Assembly (NCBI GenBank): GCA_965216425.1
Contig: CBDCFV010000004.1
Coordinates: forward strand, 310,001-374,000
DNA length: 64,000 bases
Direction of reading: 5' to 3'
DNA from: CBDCFV01 sp965216425
Lineage (GTDB): Bacteria; Chloroflexota; Dehalococcoidia; Lucifugimonadales; UBA3495
Made by a program: the position numbers and the translations under genes. Below the pieces are notes generated by a model. The model saw only the letters and a list, made by a program, of their open reading frames with translations. It ran no database searches and was not told where the DNA came from. This document shows positions 25,901 through 34,989 of this stretch, piece by piece. How positions within the stretch are numbered: position 1 is the stretch's first letter; each line of letters opens with the position of its first letter.

Positions 25901-26563
25901 TCACGAACTGCTGCTAGGCCAATAGCGTGCCGATAGTCGTTCATGCGTGTGCGTCAAGCTCCACCTCATGTCTCGACGGCTGGAGCTTCTTTCCCGTCCT
26001 GACATCATGAGAAGACGCCATCTCCAATCAGGGATGCCTTCCGGTCTAGGGCGCTTTTGGTCTCCCGAGGCGATAGTGAACACAAGGGAGTCCACATAAA
26101 AGGCGTCGTCATCGAAAGAAATAGGAAACATGACGCTCTTGGCCCAATCAGCCGGTGTGTCCTCTTTCCTAGGGTCGATCCGTGCGAAATGCGCCCCTAC
26201 TTTGTTCCGCCAAATGCACACCTCTGGCAAAACGTGCCGCAGATACTTGGTTGCTCTGGAAGTATCACCTCCGTTAACAAGCCAACCGACCAGCTTTACG
26301 TAGTTGCAAGCCGTTACCGAATACCAATGAAAGGCACACGCGACGAGGTCTTGTGGCACTCCTTCAAGCGCAGGGGCATTCCCATACATATAAACTACCT
26401 TGTCTTTGCCCACCCTGCCACTGATTTCCGCTTCAATTTGTTGGACTTGAGTATTGAGGAAGTTCAGGCCCGTTGACAGGTACTCGAGGGAACGAAGTTC
26501 GTTGAAATACTGATCTGTGTCTTCATCTGGAAGCCCAAGATTGTCAGTGTAGTCAATAATCAT
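25901..26563 (-). CDS. HEPN-like protein of unknown function
   Basis: 220 residues, mostly alpha-helical in appearance. Residues 119-125, RNKVGAH, fit the Rx4-6H signature of HEPN ribonucleases, in the context LPEVCIWRNKVGAHFARID. HEPN proteins are often toxins or defence RNases, but the motif is short and the family is very divergent. It lies 24 bp downstream of the HigA-like antitoxin and just upstream of the serine recombinase on the same strand, so it may be cotranscribed with the toxin-antitoxin genes. Confidence 0.5.
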   Translation of the reverse strand: MIIDYTDNLGLPDEDTDQYFNELRSLEYLSTGLNFLNTQVQQIEAEISGRVGKDKVVYMYGNAPALEGVPQDLVACAFHWYSVTACNYVKLVGWLVNGGDTSRATKYLRHVLPEVCIWRNKVGAHFARIDPRKEDTPADWAKSVMFPISFDDDAFYVDSLVFTIASGDQKRPRPEGIPDWRWRLLMMSGRERSSSRRDMRWSLTHTHERLSARYWPSSSS

Positions 26564-26587
26564 ACCCAGGTTCCACGCTCTCTCATG

Positions 26588-26905
26588 TCAGGCCCTGTCC
26601 ACTTCGACGGTCCCTCCCGGCGCGGCGGTCGCCTGAAGTCTGAGTCCCAGGGCGCGCACCACTTTCAGCACCGTGGCAAACTCCGGATTGCCGTCGGCGG
26701 AGAGCGACTTGTACAGGCTCTCCCTGCCCAGCCCCGTCTCCTGCGCCACCAACACCATCCTGCGGGCGCGGGCGATGTCTCCCAGAGTCGCCATTATCAA
26801 ACCGAGGTCGCCATCTTCCAGGGCGACGTTCAGGTAGGCGGCGATGTCCTCCTCGGTCTCCAGATGCTCCGCCGGGTCCCACGGACGGGTCTCTGTCTTT
26901 GCCAT
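26588..26905 (-). CDS. HigA-type antitoxin, addiction-module HTH protein
   Basis: 105 residues. The segment EEDIAAYLNVALEDGDLGLIMATLGDIARARR, followed by the helix-turn-helix AQETGLGRESLYKSLSADGNPEFATVLKVV, matches the 'probable addiction module antidote' family partnered with RelE/HigB-like killer proteins. It would bind and neutralise the toxin and repress the operon. The toxin gene lies immediately upstream (12-bp gap), the reversed order typical of higBA. The C-terminal tail is short and charged. Confidence 0.85.
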   Translation of the reverse strand: MAKTETRPWDPAEHLETEEDIAAYLNVALEDGDLGLIMATLGDIARARRMVLVAQETGLGRESLYKSLSADGNPEFATVLKVVRALGLRLQATAAPGGTVEVDRA

Positions 26906-26917
26906 ATCTGCTGCCTC

Positions 26918-27214
26918 CTATAGTCCTCTCTCCAGCTCCAGCGCCCTGCGTATGTCTCGCTCCTGGCTGTCCTTGTCGCCTCCCGCCAGAAGGACGATCA
27001 GGGCCTCCCCCCTCTGCGCGAAGTACACTCGGTAGCCGGGTCCGTAGTCGATGCGAATCTCCGATACTCCCTCTCCCACCGGCCTCACGTCGCCGGGGTT
27101 GCCCAGGGACAGCCGCCTGATGCGGTTGTCGATTCTCACCCTGGCCTGCCTGTCCCGAAGCCGTCTGAACCAGCGGGCATAGGCGTCGGTCTGGCGAATC
27201 TCGACCATCACCAT
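26918..27214 (-). CDS. HigB/RelE-type toxin, addiction-module killer protein
   Basis: About 98 residues from the ATG at 27214 (27208 is an alternative). The sequence IRQTDAYARWFRRLRDRQARVRIDNRIRRLSLGNPGDVRPVGEGVSEIRIDYGPGYRVYF is characteristic of the TIGR02683-type killer family, with the conserved RI-YGPGYRVYF beta-strand. These toxins cleave ribosome-bound mRNA. The upstream open frame is longer but its extra 50 residues look non-coding. No ribosome binding site is obvious before either ATG. It pairs with the downstream HTH antitoxin and may stabilise the island. Confidence 0.85.
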   Translation of the reverse strand: MVMVEIRQTDAYARWFRRLRDRQARVRIDNRIRRLSLGNPGDVRPVGEGVSEIRIDYGPGYRVYFAQRGEALIVLLAGGDKDSQERDIRRALELERGL

Positions 27215-27612
27215 ATTGTAGGCCACAGGATACCTAGAACGCAAGAGGGAATGGCCGATTTGGTGGGGAGACGGGCCAAGCAGGGCACGCGCACAGCCCC
27301 CCTCACAGGGCGCGAGATTCGAGGGAGCGTCGGCGGCGTCATACCCGTGTACAGGAGATCCCACGGAGAGGCAGGTTGCAGCTCGGGCGGTTCCGTAGCT
27401 GGAATCGGGGTGTAAGGGACAACCTGCTAAATCGGAGCGAGCAATTTGATTCCGGGGCTCCTTCCACGGTTATGGGGCGGTGTCAGCTACGAAAGTGGAC
27501 CAAACGCCGGTCGGCGGATTGGCCGGGATTGGACAGTCATCGCTAAAAAGGTGGACAATATGGCAGTGGGGCCAATAAATCTGACACATGCCGCAAGGCG
27601 AGGCGACAGGTG
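27215..27612. other. Intergenic region between toxin-antitoxin and DUF262 genes
   Basis: No gene supported. It contains fragments resembling insertion-sequence ends (GTAGCTGGAATCGGGG, AAAGTGGACCAAACG, AAGGTGGACAATATGG), suggesting old transposon scars, and must hold the promoter for the DUF262 gene. Confidence 0.4.
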
Positions 27613-29310
27613 ATGATTGACATCCAACCCAAGCACATTACGCTCGCACAGTTGTTTCAAGGACGTCTCTTCAGAATCCCTCAGTATCAACGGTCATATA
27701 GTTGGCGTCGCAAACAGCGACAAGACTTGCTCGCGGATATCCAACAGGTCCACGAACACGGAGCAGATCGGTCACATTTCATGGCAACAGTAGTCGGGCT
27801 TAGACAGAAAGTAGAAACCATTGGAACTACAGCACATGAATTCATAGACATTGTAGATGGGCAACAAAGAATCACAACACTGATCTTGTTGCTCAAAGCT
27901 ATCGCTGTGGCAATCGACAATTCAAACACACCTGATGGAAGAGTCCGTGACGAGCTTAACAACTCTTTGATTAAAGACGATAAAGCCACCCTACTCCTGC
28001 TGCAAACAAATCATGATAGCAGCGATTTCTTCGCCAAATACCTGATACATGGAACGCATCCGTCTTCAGACGACGCTGAGACTATCGCAGATTATGAGCT
28101 CCTTGCCGCGATGGAAGAGTGTGAACAGTTTGTTGACAGTTGGCAGGATGCCGGCGTTTCTCTAGTAGAGCTGGTTACGCTTTTGAAGAACCGCTTGACC
28201 TTTATTCTGCACGAAATCAGCGACGAATCGCTGGTCTACACTGTGTTCGAGGTTCTGAACAGCCGAGGTCTTGATGTCTCTTGGTTCGACCGACTTAAGA
28301 GTATGCTGATGGCAATCGTGTTTGATTCCTCGACGAACAGCTCTGAGATCATTGATACGGTCCACTCTTTGTGGACACAGATATACGACTGTGTAGGGCT
28401 CCGATTGGGTCTGAGTACCGAATCCTTACGTTTTGCGGCTACGCTTCGAAACCCAGTGTGCCCAAGTCGCCCATTGGGTGAAGAAGATGCGGCGCTGATG
28501 CTTCACAGCCAATCCAAAGGCGGCCCCAAGCAGGTGATTGAGACAACCAGGTGGCTAAAGGATGTCACGGTAGCGGTGGATCGACTAGCGGCCAATCGTA
28601 GGAGGGATGCAGTTACTAGCATTGCTCAGGCTAGGATGGTAGCGACGGCAGTGCATTTGCGTCAGGATTTCACCGATCACGAAAGAGCCAGGATACTCCG
28701 CAGGTGGGAAAAGGTAACTTTCCGTATCTATGGGATGTATAGGAAGGATGCTCGTTGGGCAGTCGGTGATTACGTACGACTCGCCTGGAGGATCGTGAAC
28801 GAGAAGCTATCCTCCGATGAAACACTCAAGGGCCTATCTGTGATTGGAAGCAAATTCCCAATCGAGGAGGCGATTGAGAATCTGCGGGATGCGAATTGCT
28901 ACACTTACTGGGGAGAAGAGCTGCGTTACTTCCTGCACAAATATGAGGAACATTTGTCGAAGAAAGCTGGACAAAACTTCGACAACGAGCAATGGCGTCG
29001 TATCTGGGCAACCACTTCTGCAAGGTCTATAGAACACGTACGCCCTCAGAGTTGGTGGACCTCCCGAGGCAGAGAGTCAGACGAAGGCAGAATGCATGGC
29101 CTTGGAAATCTGCTCTTACTTCCGCCAGGTCTAAACTCCAAGTTGCAAGACAAGCCTGCAAGCAAGAAAGTAGACGCCTATATCAAGACTGGTCTTCTGA
29201 TTGCACAAGAGGTCGCAAACAAAGTGTCCACTTCTGGATGGAAGTTCAGAACTATGAAAGAGCGTGAAACCCACATTTTGGAGTGGGCAATGAAAGAATG
29301 GGCAGACTAA
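27613..29310 (+). CDS. GmrSD-like DUF262/DUF1524 protein (probable restriction/defence)
   Basis: 565 residues. The N-terminal DUF262 domain resembles ParB/sulfiredoxin nucleases: FRIPQYQRSYSW (about 20-31) and the DIVDGQQRITTLILLL motif. The C-terminal DUF1524 domain has a His-based nuclease signature, SIEHVRPQSWW followed by HGLGNLLLLPPGLNSKL. Together they match single-chain GmrSD-type IV restriction enzymes, which cut DNA with modified cytosines after NTP hydrolysis. No separate gmrD is present because the domains are fused. The gene is visibly more A+T-rich than its neighbours, pointing to separate acquisition. It stands alone in its orientation. Confidence 0.83.
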   Translation: MIDIQPKHITLAQLFQGRLFRIPQYQRSYSWRRKQRQDLLADIQQVHEHGADRSHFMATVVGLRQKVETIGTTAHEFIDIVDGQQRITTLILLLKAIAVAIDNSNTPDGRVRDELNNSLIKDDKATLLLLQTNHDSSDFFAKYLIHGTHPSSDDAETIADYELLAAMEECEQFVDSWQDAGVSLVELVTLLKNRLTFILHEISDESLVYTVFEVLNSRGLDVSWFDRLKSMLMAIVFDSSTNSSEIIDTVHSLWTQIYDCVGLRLGLSTESLRFAATLRNPVCPSRPLGEEDAALMLHSQSKGGPKQVIETTRWLKDVTVAVDRLAANRRRDAVTSIAQARMVATAVHLRQDFTDHERARILRRWEKVTFRIYGMYRKDARWAVGDYVRLAWRIVNEKLSSDETLKGLSVIGSKFPIEEAIENLRDANCYTYWGEELRYFLHKYEEHLSKKAGQNFDNEQWRRIWATTSARSIEHVRPQSWWTSRGRESDEGRMHGLGNLLLLPPGLNSKLQDKPASKKVDAYIKTGLLIAQEVANKVSTSGWKFRTMKERETHILEWAMKEWAD

Positions 29311-29402
29311 CAGGGGGCCATTGGATAGGATCGCCTCCTCCCTAAGTCTGTCCGCAGATGGCGCTCTGGTATGGCGTGAACTAGCGACACTTGTTCCTCG
29401 CG

Positions 29403-29603
29403 CTATGCCTCCTCCGCTGGCGGCCTGGGCGCAGCCCCGGACCGGGACGCCTGACGACGCAGGTGGGCGCGGGCGATCATGCGGGCCAGGATGCGAAGCC
29501 CGCGCCGCACCGTCTCCTGCTGGTCGGCGGAGTGCGTTGGCGATCCCCGCCGCGCCGCAGCCCGGCGATTGGTCGGTGGGTTCTCTCCGTTGGCGCTTCT
29601 CAT
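29403..29603 (-). CDS. Short conserved-looking ORF, function unknown
   Basis: 66 residues from an ATG preceded by GGAAGGAACGGG. The C-terminal half includes VRRGLRILARMIARAHLRRQ, basic and helical. The DNA coding this segment (29468-29495) recurs with one mismatch at 31410-31437 on the far side of the IS3 element, where it continues into a different tail. No family is recognised. Confidence 0.4.
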   Translation of the reverse strand: MRSANGENPPTNRRAAARRGSPTHSADQQETVRRGLRILARMIARAHLRRQASRSGAAPRPPAEEA

Positions 29604-29885
29604 CCCGTTCCTTCCGCATCCGAGAGTTTCCCGGGCCAGGGAGTCCTCCACGACGGCCCAGGTGTCCGCCGTCCGGTGTGAGCGGTCGAAACGTTGGGCA
29701 TAACTACCTATGAGGGCGTTCACGTGAGTGCCCCTATAAGACCTGGGGCGAATACCCTCATTGGCGATGCCGTTGGGGTGTACAGAGAAATGAAGTGAGT
29801 TGCAAAAATGCAAGTCGGGCTGTTTCGTAGCTGAACTGGAGCGGATCACCCCTCTACAAGACGGAAACTGAAGTGAACCCCATCG

Positions 29886-30850
29886 CTAGGACAGGATCGA
29901 AGTGGAATTAAGCGAGAGTCCCGCTGCTCCTGCCGATGATACCAACACCTGTTCCGGTGGAACTTCCGTCACCTTTGATTCCTCCGCCGGGGCATTTCTG
30001 ACTTGGTGGAACACCTCGGCTGGGGTTCGGTAGCCCAGGGCCTGATGGGGCCTCTGGTTGTTGTAGAACCGGAAGTAGGCGCCCAATTCCCTCCTGGCTT
30101 CACTGGCGCTGGTGTAGGCTTTCAGGTACACCTCTTCGTACTTCACCGTACGCCATAGCCGCTCCACGAAGATGTTGTCGCGGTAGCGTCCCTTCCCATC
30201 CATGCTCATCTTGACCCCGTGGTCCCGCAGCATCCGGATGAACCCTCGGCTGGTGAACTGGCTGCCCCCTGCCTTCGCTGGGGCAAGCTCTGGTCGGTGT
30301 TGAACACCTTCGGCTGGCCCTGACCCAGCGCCTCCTGCAAGGCCTCGATGCAGAAGTCTGCCTCCAGGGTGTTGGACAACCGCCAGGACACCACGTACCG
30401 GCTGTGCCAGTCTATGATGGCCACCAGGTAGAGGAAGCCCCGGGCCATGGGCAGGTAGGTGATGTCCGTCGCCCACACCTGGTTGGGCTGGGTGATCTGG
30501 ACATTCCTCAACAAATAGGGATATACCCGGTGCTCCGCAGCCGGCCGGCTGGTGCGGGGACCCCGGTAGATGGCCCGCAGCCCCATCGTGCGCATGAGCC
30601 GCTGCACCCGCTTACGGCCCACCACCATTCCCTGTCGCTCCAGCCAGGCCCTCATGCGCCGCGACCCGAAGAAAGGGGTCTCCAGGTACTGCCGGTCCAT
30701 GGCTTGCATCAGGGCCAGGTTCTCTTCCGAGGTTCCCCTGGACCGGTAGTACAGGCCGGACCGGCTCACTCCCAGCAGGGCGCACTGGCGCGTCATGGAC
30801 AATGATGGGTGCTCCCGGTCCACCATCTTCCGCCGCTGCGCCAGGCTCAT
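29886..30850 (-). pseudogene. IS3 transposase OrfB (DDE), disrupted by 23-nt insertion
   Basis: From the ATG at 30850 (MSLAQRRKMVDREHPSLSM) the integrase catalytic core is read through WATDITYLPM and IIDWHSRYVVSW to VFNTDQ. There a 23-nt insertion (30267-30289) shifts the frame. The remainder continues in another frame as SQFTSRGFIRMLRDHGVKMS...NIFVERLWRTVKYEEVYL and YNNQRPHQALGYRTPAEVF. Removing the 23 nt restores the canonical NTDQGSQFTS junction exactly, so the insertion is clearly secondary. Confidence 0.88.
30267..30289 (-). repeat. 23-nt element inserted in IS3 orfB
   Basis: Read on the minus strand it begins AGCTTGCCCCAGCGAA and ends GGCAGGG. It interrupts the conserved NTDQ/GSQF junction. 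It agrees with the 40009 copy at about 16 of 23 positions. Confidence 0.8.
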
Positions 30851-31131
30851 GGACCGGACCTCTCCAACAAGAAATCCCGCTCTACCTTCAGCTGGCCGAT
30901 CTCCTGGTACAGGCGGGCGGTCAGCGCGCCGTCGCTCCTGGCCTTCTGGTCCTGACCGTTGCCGAAGACACCGGCGGCGCCCTCGGTGAGGGCCTTCTTC
31001 CAAGCTTGAATCTGGCTGGGGTGGACGTGGTACCGCCCAGCCAGTTGGGCCACCGTTTCCTCGCCCTTCACCGCCTCCAGTGCCACCTTGGCCTTGAATG
31101 TCGGGCTGTGCTTTCTCCGTCCTTGGGACAT
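30847..31131 (-). CDS. IS3 transposase OrfA (HTH)
   Basis: 94 residues: RRKHSPTFKAKVALEAVKGEETVAQLAGRYHVHPSQIQAWKK is the IS3 OrfA helix-turn-helix, followed by a leucine-rich segment (LYQEIGQLKVERDFL). Its stop overlaps the orfB start in an ATGA, the arrangement used for coupled or frameshifted expression of OrfAB. Confidence 0.9.
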   Translation of the reverse strand: MSQGRRKHSPTFKAKVALEAVKGEETVAQLAGRYHVHPSQIQAWKKALTEGAAGVFGNGQDQKARSDGALTARLYQEIGQLKVERDFLLERSGP

Positions 31132-31203
31132 TTCCCACTCCTCCTTGGCAGCAACCGCTGCGTTAAGTTTAGGAGCAGGACCCTCGCTTAGCCACTTGTC
31201 CAG

Positions 31204-31796
31204 TTTTCCGGGTCCACCTCAAACAGTGAACACTTTGACTTGCGGGTACGTTCCGGACATGGTTTGCGAGTCCGTAGCTGAAAGTTGCATCTATGTAGGC
31301 GAGTGAGATCGGGTCCGAATTGCAAAGGCCATAGCTGGCAGTTGCATTTTTGCGGGGCGGCGGGAGGGCTGGAATCGGGAGGTGGTGGGGACGTGACGCT
31401 GTAGGTCAACGCGGGCGATCATCCGGGCCAGGATGCGCAGAGTCCCTCAGGGGGCGCAGACGGTAGCCCCTTGCAAGCTCCGCCAAAACGGAGAGCGTCC
31501 ACGCAGTGCGGGGAGTGTACAGGAGTTTGAGTTTGTCGTCAGGGGTACATTTCGGTCATTTTCCCGTTCAATCGGAGGCAGATCGTCCCTCTACAGGAGA
31601 AGAAAGGTGAACACTTTCAGAAAGGGTGCGTTCCGGACAGCAATGACATCGCCAAACGTGGGGAATGACATCGGCAGGCCCGGCGGAGCGGCGTCCCAAT
31701 GACAAAAGTCCCCCGAAAAGGGGATTGAAGTGGGGGTGCGTTACGTCTCCCGAAAATGTGGCTGGAGACAGGGGTGACGGGCCGGCGGCGCTTCCT
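31204..31796. other. Repeat-bearing intergenic region after IS3
   Basis: No supported gene. A 33-34-bp direct repeat (GTGAACACTTT, six variable bases, then GGGTRCGTTCCGGACA) is present at 31226-31259 and 31607-31639. The 28-bp core shared with 29468-29495 lies at 31410-31437. The stretch looks like accumulated element ends. Confidence 0.55.
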
Positions 31797-32237
31797 CTAC
31801 CTCAACACAAACCACCACAGGAGAACGCTGACTACCAGCAGCACGAAAGCAGTTACGCGGGCTGCGATTAACAACTCCTTCGTCTCCTTGTGCTCGGCGA
31901 CCTCCTTCTGGTACGCCCTCTCAAGTTCATGGTAAGGCCGGTTGGCGGTGGCAGCGGACTCCCGGGCCTCGTCTCGCTCCCGCTCCAACTCGGACGCTCT
32001 GAGCTTCCACTCGGACACGTTTTGCTCCAACTCCCGCACGGTCCGCTGAAGCTCGTCCTCCCTGGCGACGGCCCGGCGCAGCAGTTCCCCGTCGGTGATG
32101 TACTCCGATCCCTCCATCCGCACGTACACCCGGCGGCCCTCCCGGCGAACCTCGACCTCCCTCTCCAGGGTGGACCGGGAGATCTCCAGTTCCTCCGCCG
32201 CCGCCGCCTTGGACACCCAGCGGACTGGCTCTTCCAT
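31797..32237 (-). CDS. Coiled-coil protein with N-terminal HTH-like region and C-terminal TM anchor
   Basis: 146 residues from the ATG at 32237 (GAGGAAAG upstream). The start EEPVRWVSKAAAAEELEISRSTLERE resembles a winged or MerR-like DNA-binding helix-turn-helix, followed by a short beta segment (EGRRVYVRMEGSEYI), a long coiled coil (about residues 60-120) and one C-terminal hydrophobic helix (VTAFVLLVVSVLLWWFVL). A membrane-tethered DNA-binding or plasmid-partition-accessory protein is possible but not established. It lies on the same strand as, and downstream of, the replication-relaxation gene. Confidence 0.6.
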   Translation of the reverse strand: MEEPVRWVSKAAAAEELEISRSTLEREVEVRREGRRVYVRMEGSEYITDGELLRRAVAREDELQRTVRELEQNVSEWKLRASELERERDEARESAATANRPYHELERAYQKEVAEHKETKELLIAARVTAFVLLVVSVLLWWFVLR

Positions 32238-32496
32238 CGCTCTTTCCTCGCCATAGGCTGACACGTCGGGGGTCGGCAAGTTGTCCAAACCCGGTACATT
32301 TTACTCCCGGTATTTTAGTCCCGCTTTTCACTCTCGACCCTGACCGGTCAAGCGATGCGTCAACCGCATTTCGTACCTGAAATCGGCCCATTTCGGGCCT
32401 TTTCGGCCTTCCCGGATGACCGGAATCAGGCCTGTCGGGACAGTTCTGGACACCCAGCGGGCGATGTGGGGAGATGGGGCTGCGTCAGTAGCCCCA

Positions 32497-34203
32497 TCAC
32501 GTAGCCCCCTCTATAGGACTCATCCGGTGCCGCAGGGGGTCCCACTGGTAAGCGCGGAGCCCCGACAGCGCCAGCCTCGCGGAGCGCGACTCCCACAGGG
32601 GGCGCCAGGACCGGCCCAGCAGCCCCCGCCGCGTCAGCACAGACGGGCACGACACCAGGATGGGCAGCGTCATCAGGTTCATCCGGGAAGCCGTCCTCGC
32701 GTAGGTCTCCTCCACCTCCTCGTTGTCCACCACGAACAGGGTGACGGGAAACGGGGCCATGTCTGCCTCGGGAGCGTTGGACCAGTAGTAGCGGGTGTAG
32801 GGCCGCAGCCGGGCCAGGACTCCCCTGGGGTGGCGGGCGCGCAGCTCGTGTTCCAGGTAGAAGGGGACGTGCAGGCCGTCGACGACCAGTTTCCCAACGG
32901 CGTCCGGTGCGATGGCCGACTCCCCCCAGTGGAAGGCCCGGTCCGTCTTGGCCGTGGGGATGGACCACGTTAGCTCGGAGTCTGCTGTTGCCTGGGCCTC
33001 CGCCGCCAGTTCCGACAGGAACCAGGTCACCCCGTCGGCGTGCCTGGTCTGCCGCGCCCAGGTGTCGATGCGGTGGCCCAGATGCCGCCTGCGGCCCCGG
33101 TTGTCCGTGGTTAGCTCCGTGCTCCAGATGCCCCGCGTGGTCGGCAGTTGCGCCCGGTCCCGGTGGGTGACGTAGCGTATGCCCTCCTCCGACAGGGTGT
33201 AGCGGACATTGCCCCGTTTGCCCCGGCGCTCCAGCAGGCCCCAGGTACTCACGAGATTGTGCAGCATCTGGCTGACCCTCCCCTCGGAGACGCCCAGCCA
33301 GCGGGCCAGGTGCTCCCTTGGAATCATCGGGTGGTCGGTGATCAGGTCCAGCGTCCTCTTTTCCGACGGGGTCAGGGCGAAGGCCGGCGCCGACGCAACC
33401 ATGTGCTCCGTGTCGGGCAGCGAGGCCCGCTTGCGCTCCGGCGGCTCGGTGAAACGTCCCCGGTTCGGGCTGCCGCGAGTGCTGATGAACTCCAGCGAGT
33501 AGGGCAGGCTGCCGAACACCCACGAGGCGTAGCGCCAGGCATTGCTGTTCCAGTCCTCCAGCGCCTCGCGGGATTCCACGGCGACGTAGGCCTCTTCCAG
33601 GTTAGCGTTCTCGCAGAACCGGGTCGTCAACCCCTGCTCCCAGACGCTGGGGGTCAGGACCAGGACCGTGCCGGGGCGGCGCCAGTACTCGTACTCCGAG
33701 ATGGTTCGCAGCCGGTCGTAGAGGGAGCGCCGCCGCAGGGCCGGACCCTGGCGCACCACCCCGAAGCTGCGCCCGTCGTGCCGGGTGATCACGCCGTCGA
33801 ACCGGCCCCGGCGGTGGAATTCCACCTGCGTCAGTAGCCCATCGGTTCCGGGAGAGAGGGACGCCGCCAGGCGGTAGACGGCGGCCACCGCGTCCATCCG
33901 GCGGATGAGCAAAGTGAGCCACTCCCTGGACAACGGGTAGGCCCGCACGAAGTCTGACGGCGTGTCGAAGCCCAGGACTCTGGCGCCTTCGCCGACGCCC
34001 TGGGCTGTCAGGTAGTACCGCTTGCTGGGAGGCAGGTGGGCGGTGCCGTGGCTCACCCGCCTTACCACACCTTCGGAAAGCAGGCCGGTCAAGCCCCGGT
34101 GAACGGTGGCGTGGGCCTCGCCCAGGATCATCGCCAGTTCCGCCGTGTCCACGAAGGGCATCCGGCTCAGGTGGTGCAGCAGCTCTTGGTCGGAGACGCT
34201 CAT
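32497..34203 (-). CDS. Replication-relaxation family protein, full-length
   Basis: 568 residues from the ATG at 34203 (MSVSDQELLHHLSRMPF). An N-terminal winged helix (LSRMPFVDTAELAMILGEAHATVHRGLTGLL), a nuclease-like middle (GRFDGVITRHDGRSFGVVRQG), a second winged helix (PMIPREHLARWLGVSEGRVSQMLHNLV) and a C-terminal domain are seen. The architecture matches the replication-relaxation proteins of mobile elements, thought to act at an origin or relaxosome. A truncated close paralog lies at 35262-35886, and a divergent one at 52190. The longer open frame to 34395 adds residues unlike any homologous start. Confidence 0.68.
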   Translation of the reverse strand: MSVSDQELLHHLSRMPFVDTAELAMILGEAHATVHRGLTGLLSEGVVRRVSHGTAHLPPSKRYYLTAQGVGEGARVLGFDTPSDFVRAYPLSREWLTLLIRRMDAVAAVYRLAASLSPGTDGLLTQVEFHRRGRFDGVITRHDGRSFGVVRQGPALRRRSLYDRLRTISEYEYWRRPGTVLVLTPSVWEQGLTTRFCENANLEEAYVAVESREALEDWNSNAWRYASWVFGSLPYSLEFISTRGSPNRGRFTEPPERKRASLPDTEHMVASAPAFALTPSEKRTLDLITDHPMIPREHLARWLGVSEGRVSQMLHNLVSTWGLLERRGKRGNVRYTLSEEGIRYVTHRDRAQLPTTRGIWSTELTTDNRGRRRHLGHRIDTWARQTRHADGVTWFLSELAAEAQATADSELTWSIPTAKTDRAFHWGESAIAPDAVGKLVVDGLHVPFYLEHELRARHPRGVLARLRPYTRYYWSNAPEADMAPFPVTLFVVDNEEVEETYARTASRMNLMTLPILVSCPSVLTRRGLLGRSWRPLWESRSARLALSGLRAYQWDPLRHRMSPIEGAT

Positions 34204-34342
34204 GTATCGAGCGTAGCAGACGGAAGCCCTGGCGGTCAGCGGGCAAGTGTCAGTGCCGGTGCGTGAGATTGGCGATGCTGTTTGTCCGAAAATCGCCCGG
34301 CGGTGTAGACTGTGGACGAACAGGAACGCCAGCACCGGGGTG

Positions 34343-34621
34343 ATGACAGTGAACGCGCCAACCCGCCCGACAGCAGAGATCGCACGCCTGGGCAAGGAGA
34401 TCTACGAGCGGGACATCCGCTTGAAGGTCGAGGCAGGCCACCACGGTGAGGTCGTCGCCATTGACATAGAGACCGGGGATTGGGCGGTTGGGGACAATGT
34501 GATTGCCGCCACGGAACGCCTGCGGGAGAAGCGCCCGGGCGCGGTCAACGTCTTGAGCGAGCGGGTGGGGTATCCTGCGCTGCGGCACTTCGGTGGACGT
34601 CCCCTGAGGAGAGGCCAGTGA
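34343..34621 (+). CDS. Small partner protein of the aspartic-protease-like gene
   Basis: 92 residues from ATG 34343. PTAEIARLGKEIYERDIRLKVEAGHHGEVVAIDIETGDWAVGDNVIAATERLREKRPGAVN is a sequence type that commonly precedes clan AA aspartic-protease-like genes. The stop overlaps the next start (GTGA), so the two are translationally coupled. Function is unknown; a two-component module with its neighbour is inferred. The frame is open further upstream but without a ribosome binding site. Confidence 0.65.
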   Translation: MTVNAPTRPTAEIARLGKEIYERDIRLKVEAGHHGEVVAIDIETGDWAVGDNVIAATERLREKRPGAVNVLSERVGYPALRHFGGRPLRRGQ

Positions 34622-34989
34622 TCGAGGGCGTGGTGAACGCCGCATACGAAGCCGTAGTAAGCCTCACTCTGGACGGCCCGGCGGGGCAGACACGGGATAT
34701 AGGGGCCGTCGTCGATATCGGCTTCGACGGGTTTCTCACTCTGCCCCCAGCAGTGGTGGCGGAGCTGGGGCTTCCCTTCGTCAGCATAGGCCGGGCGACT
34801 CTCGCCGACGGCAGTGATATTTCTTACGACATTTACGGCGTAACCGTGCTGTGGGACGGCCAGCGTATCTACATTGAAGCCGACGCCGCTGACACCACGC
34901 CCCTGGTGGGCATGCTGCTCCTGGACGGGCACGACCTGAACATCCAGGTCCGGGACGGCGGGCGCGTCGTCATCCAGGCCGGAGGGTAG
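34618..34989 (+). CDS. Retropepsin-like clan AA aspartic protease family protein
   Basis: 123 residues from the GTG at 34618 (GAGGAGAGG upstream). The pattern VIEGVVNAAYEAVVSLTLDG, AVVDIGFDGFLTLPPAVVAELGLP, LADGS and LVGMLLLDGHDLNIQV is that of bacterial single-domain retropepsin-like proteins. The catalytic DTG is DIG here: the aspartate is kept but the following threonine is isoleucine, so protease activity is doubtful. It is coupled by a GTGA overlap to the upstream small gene. Confidence 0.75.
   Translation: MIEGVVNAAYEAVVSLTLDGPAGQTRDIGAVVDIGFDGFLTLPPAVVAELGLPFVSIGRATLADGSDISYDIYGVTVLWDGQRIYIEADAADTTPLVGMLLLDGHDLNIQVRDGGRVVIQAGG

Larger units (their letters stand above)
29887..31203 (-). 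mobile_element. IS3-family insertion sequence
   Basis: About 1.3 kb, containing orfA and orfB on the minus strand. The outer ends carry imperfect inverted repeats: AAGTGGAATTAAGCGAGAGTCC at the left reads like AAGTGGCTAAGCGAGGGTCC at the right, and both start near GGACA. Exact termini and target duplication cannot be fixed by eye. The transposase is disrupted by a 23-nt insertion. Confidence 0.8.

Noticed and set aside
32426..33523. Long minus-strand frame overlapping the relaxation gene
   Set aside because: Composition and lack of recognisable motifs show it is an out-of-frame shadow of the 32497-34203 gene.
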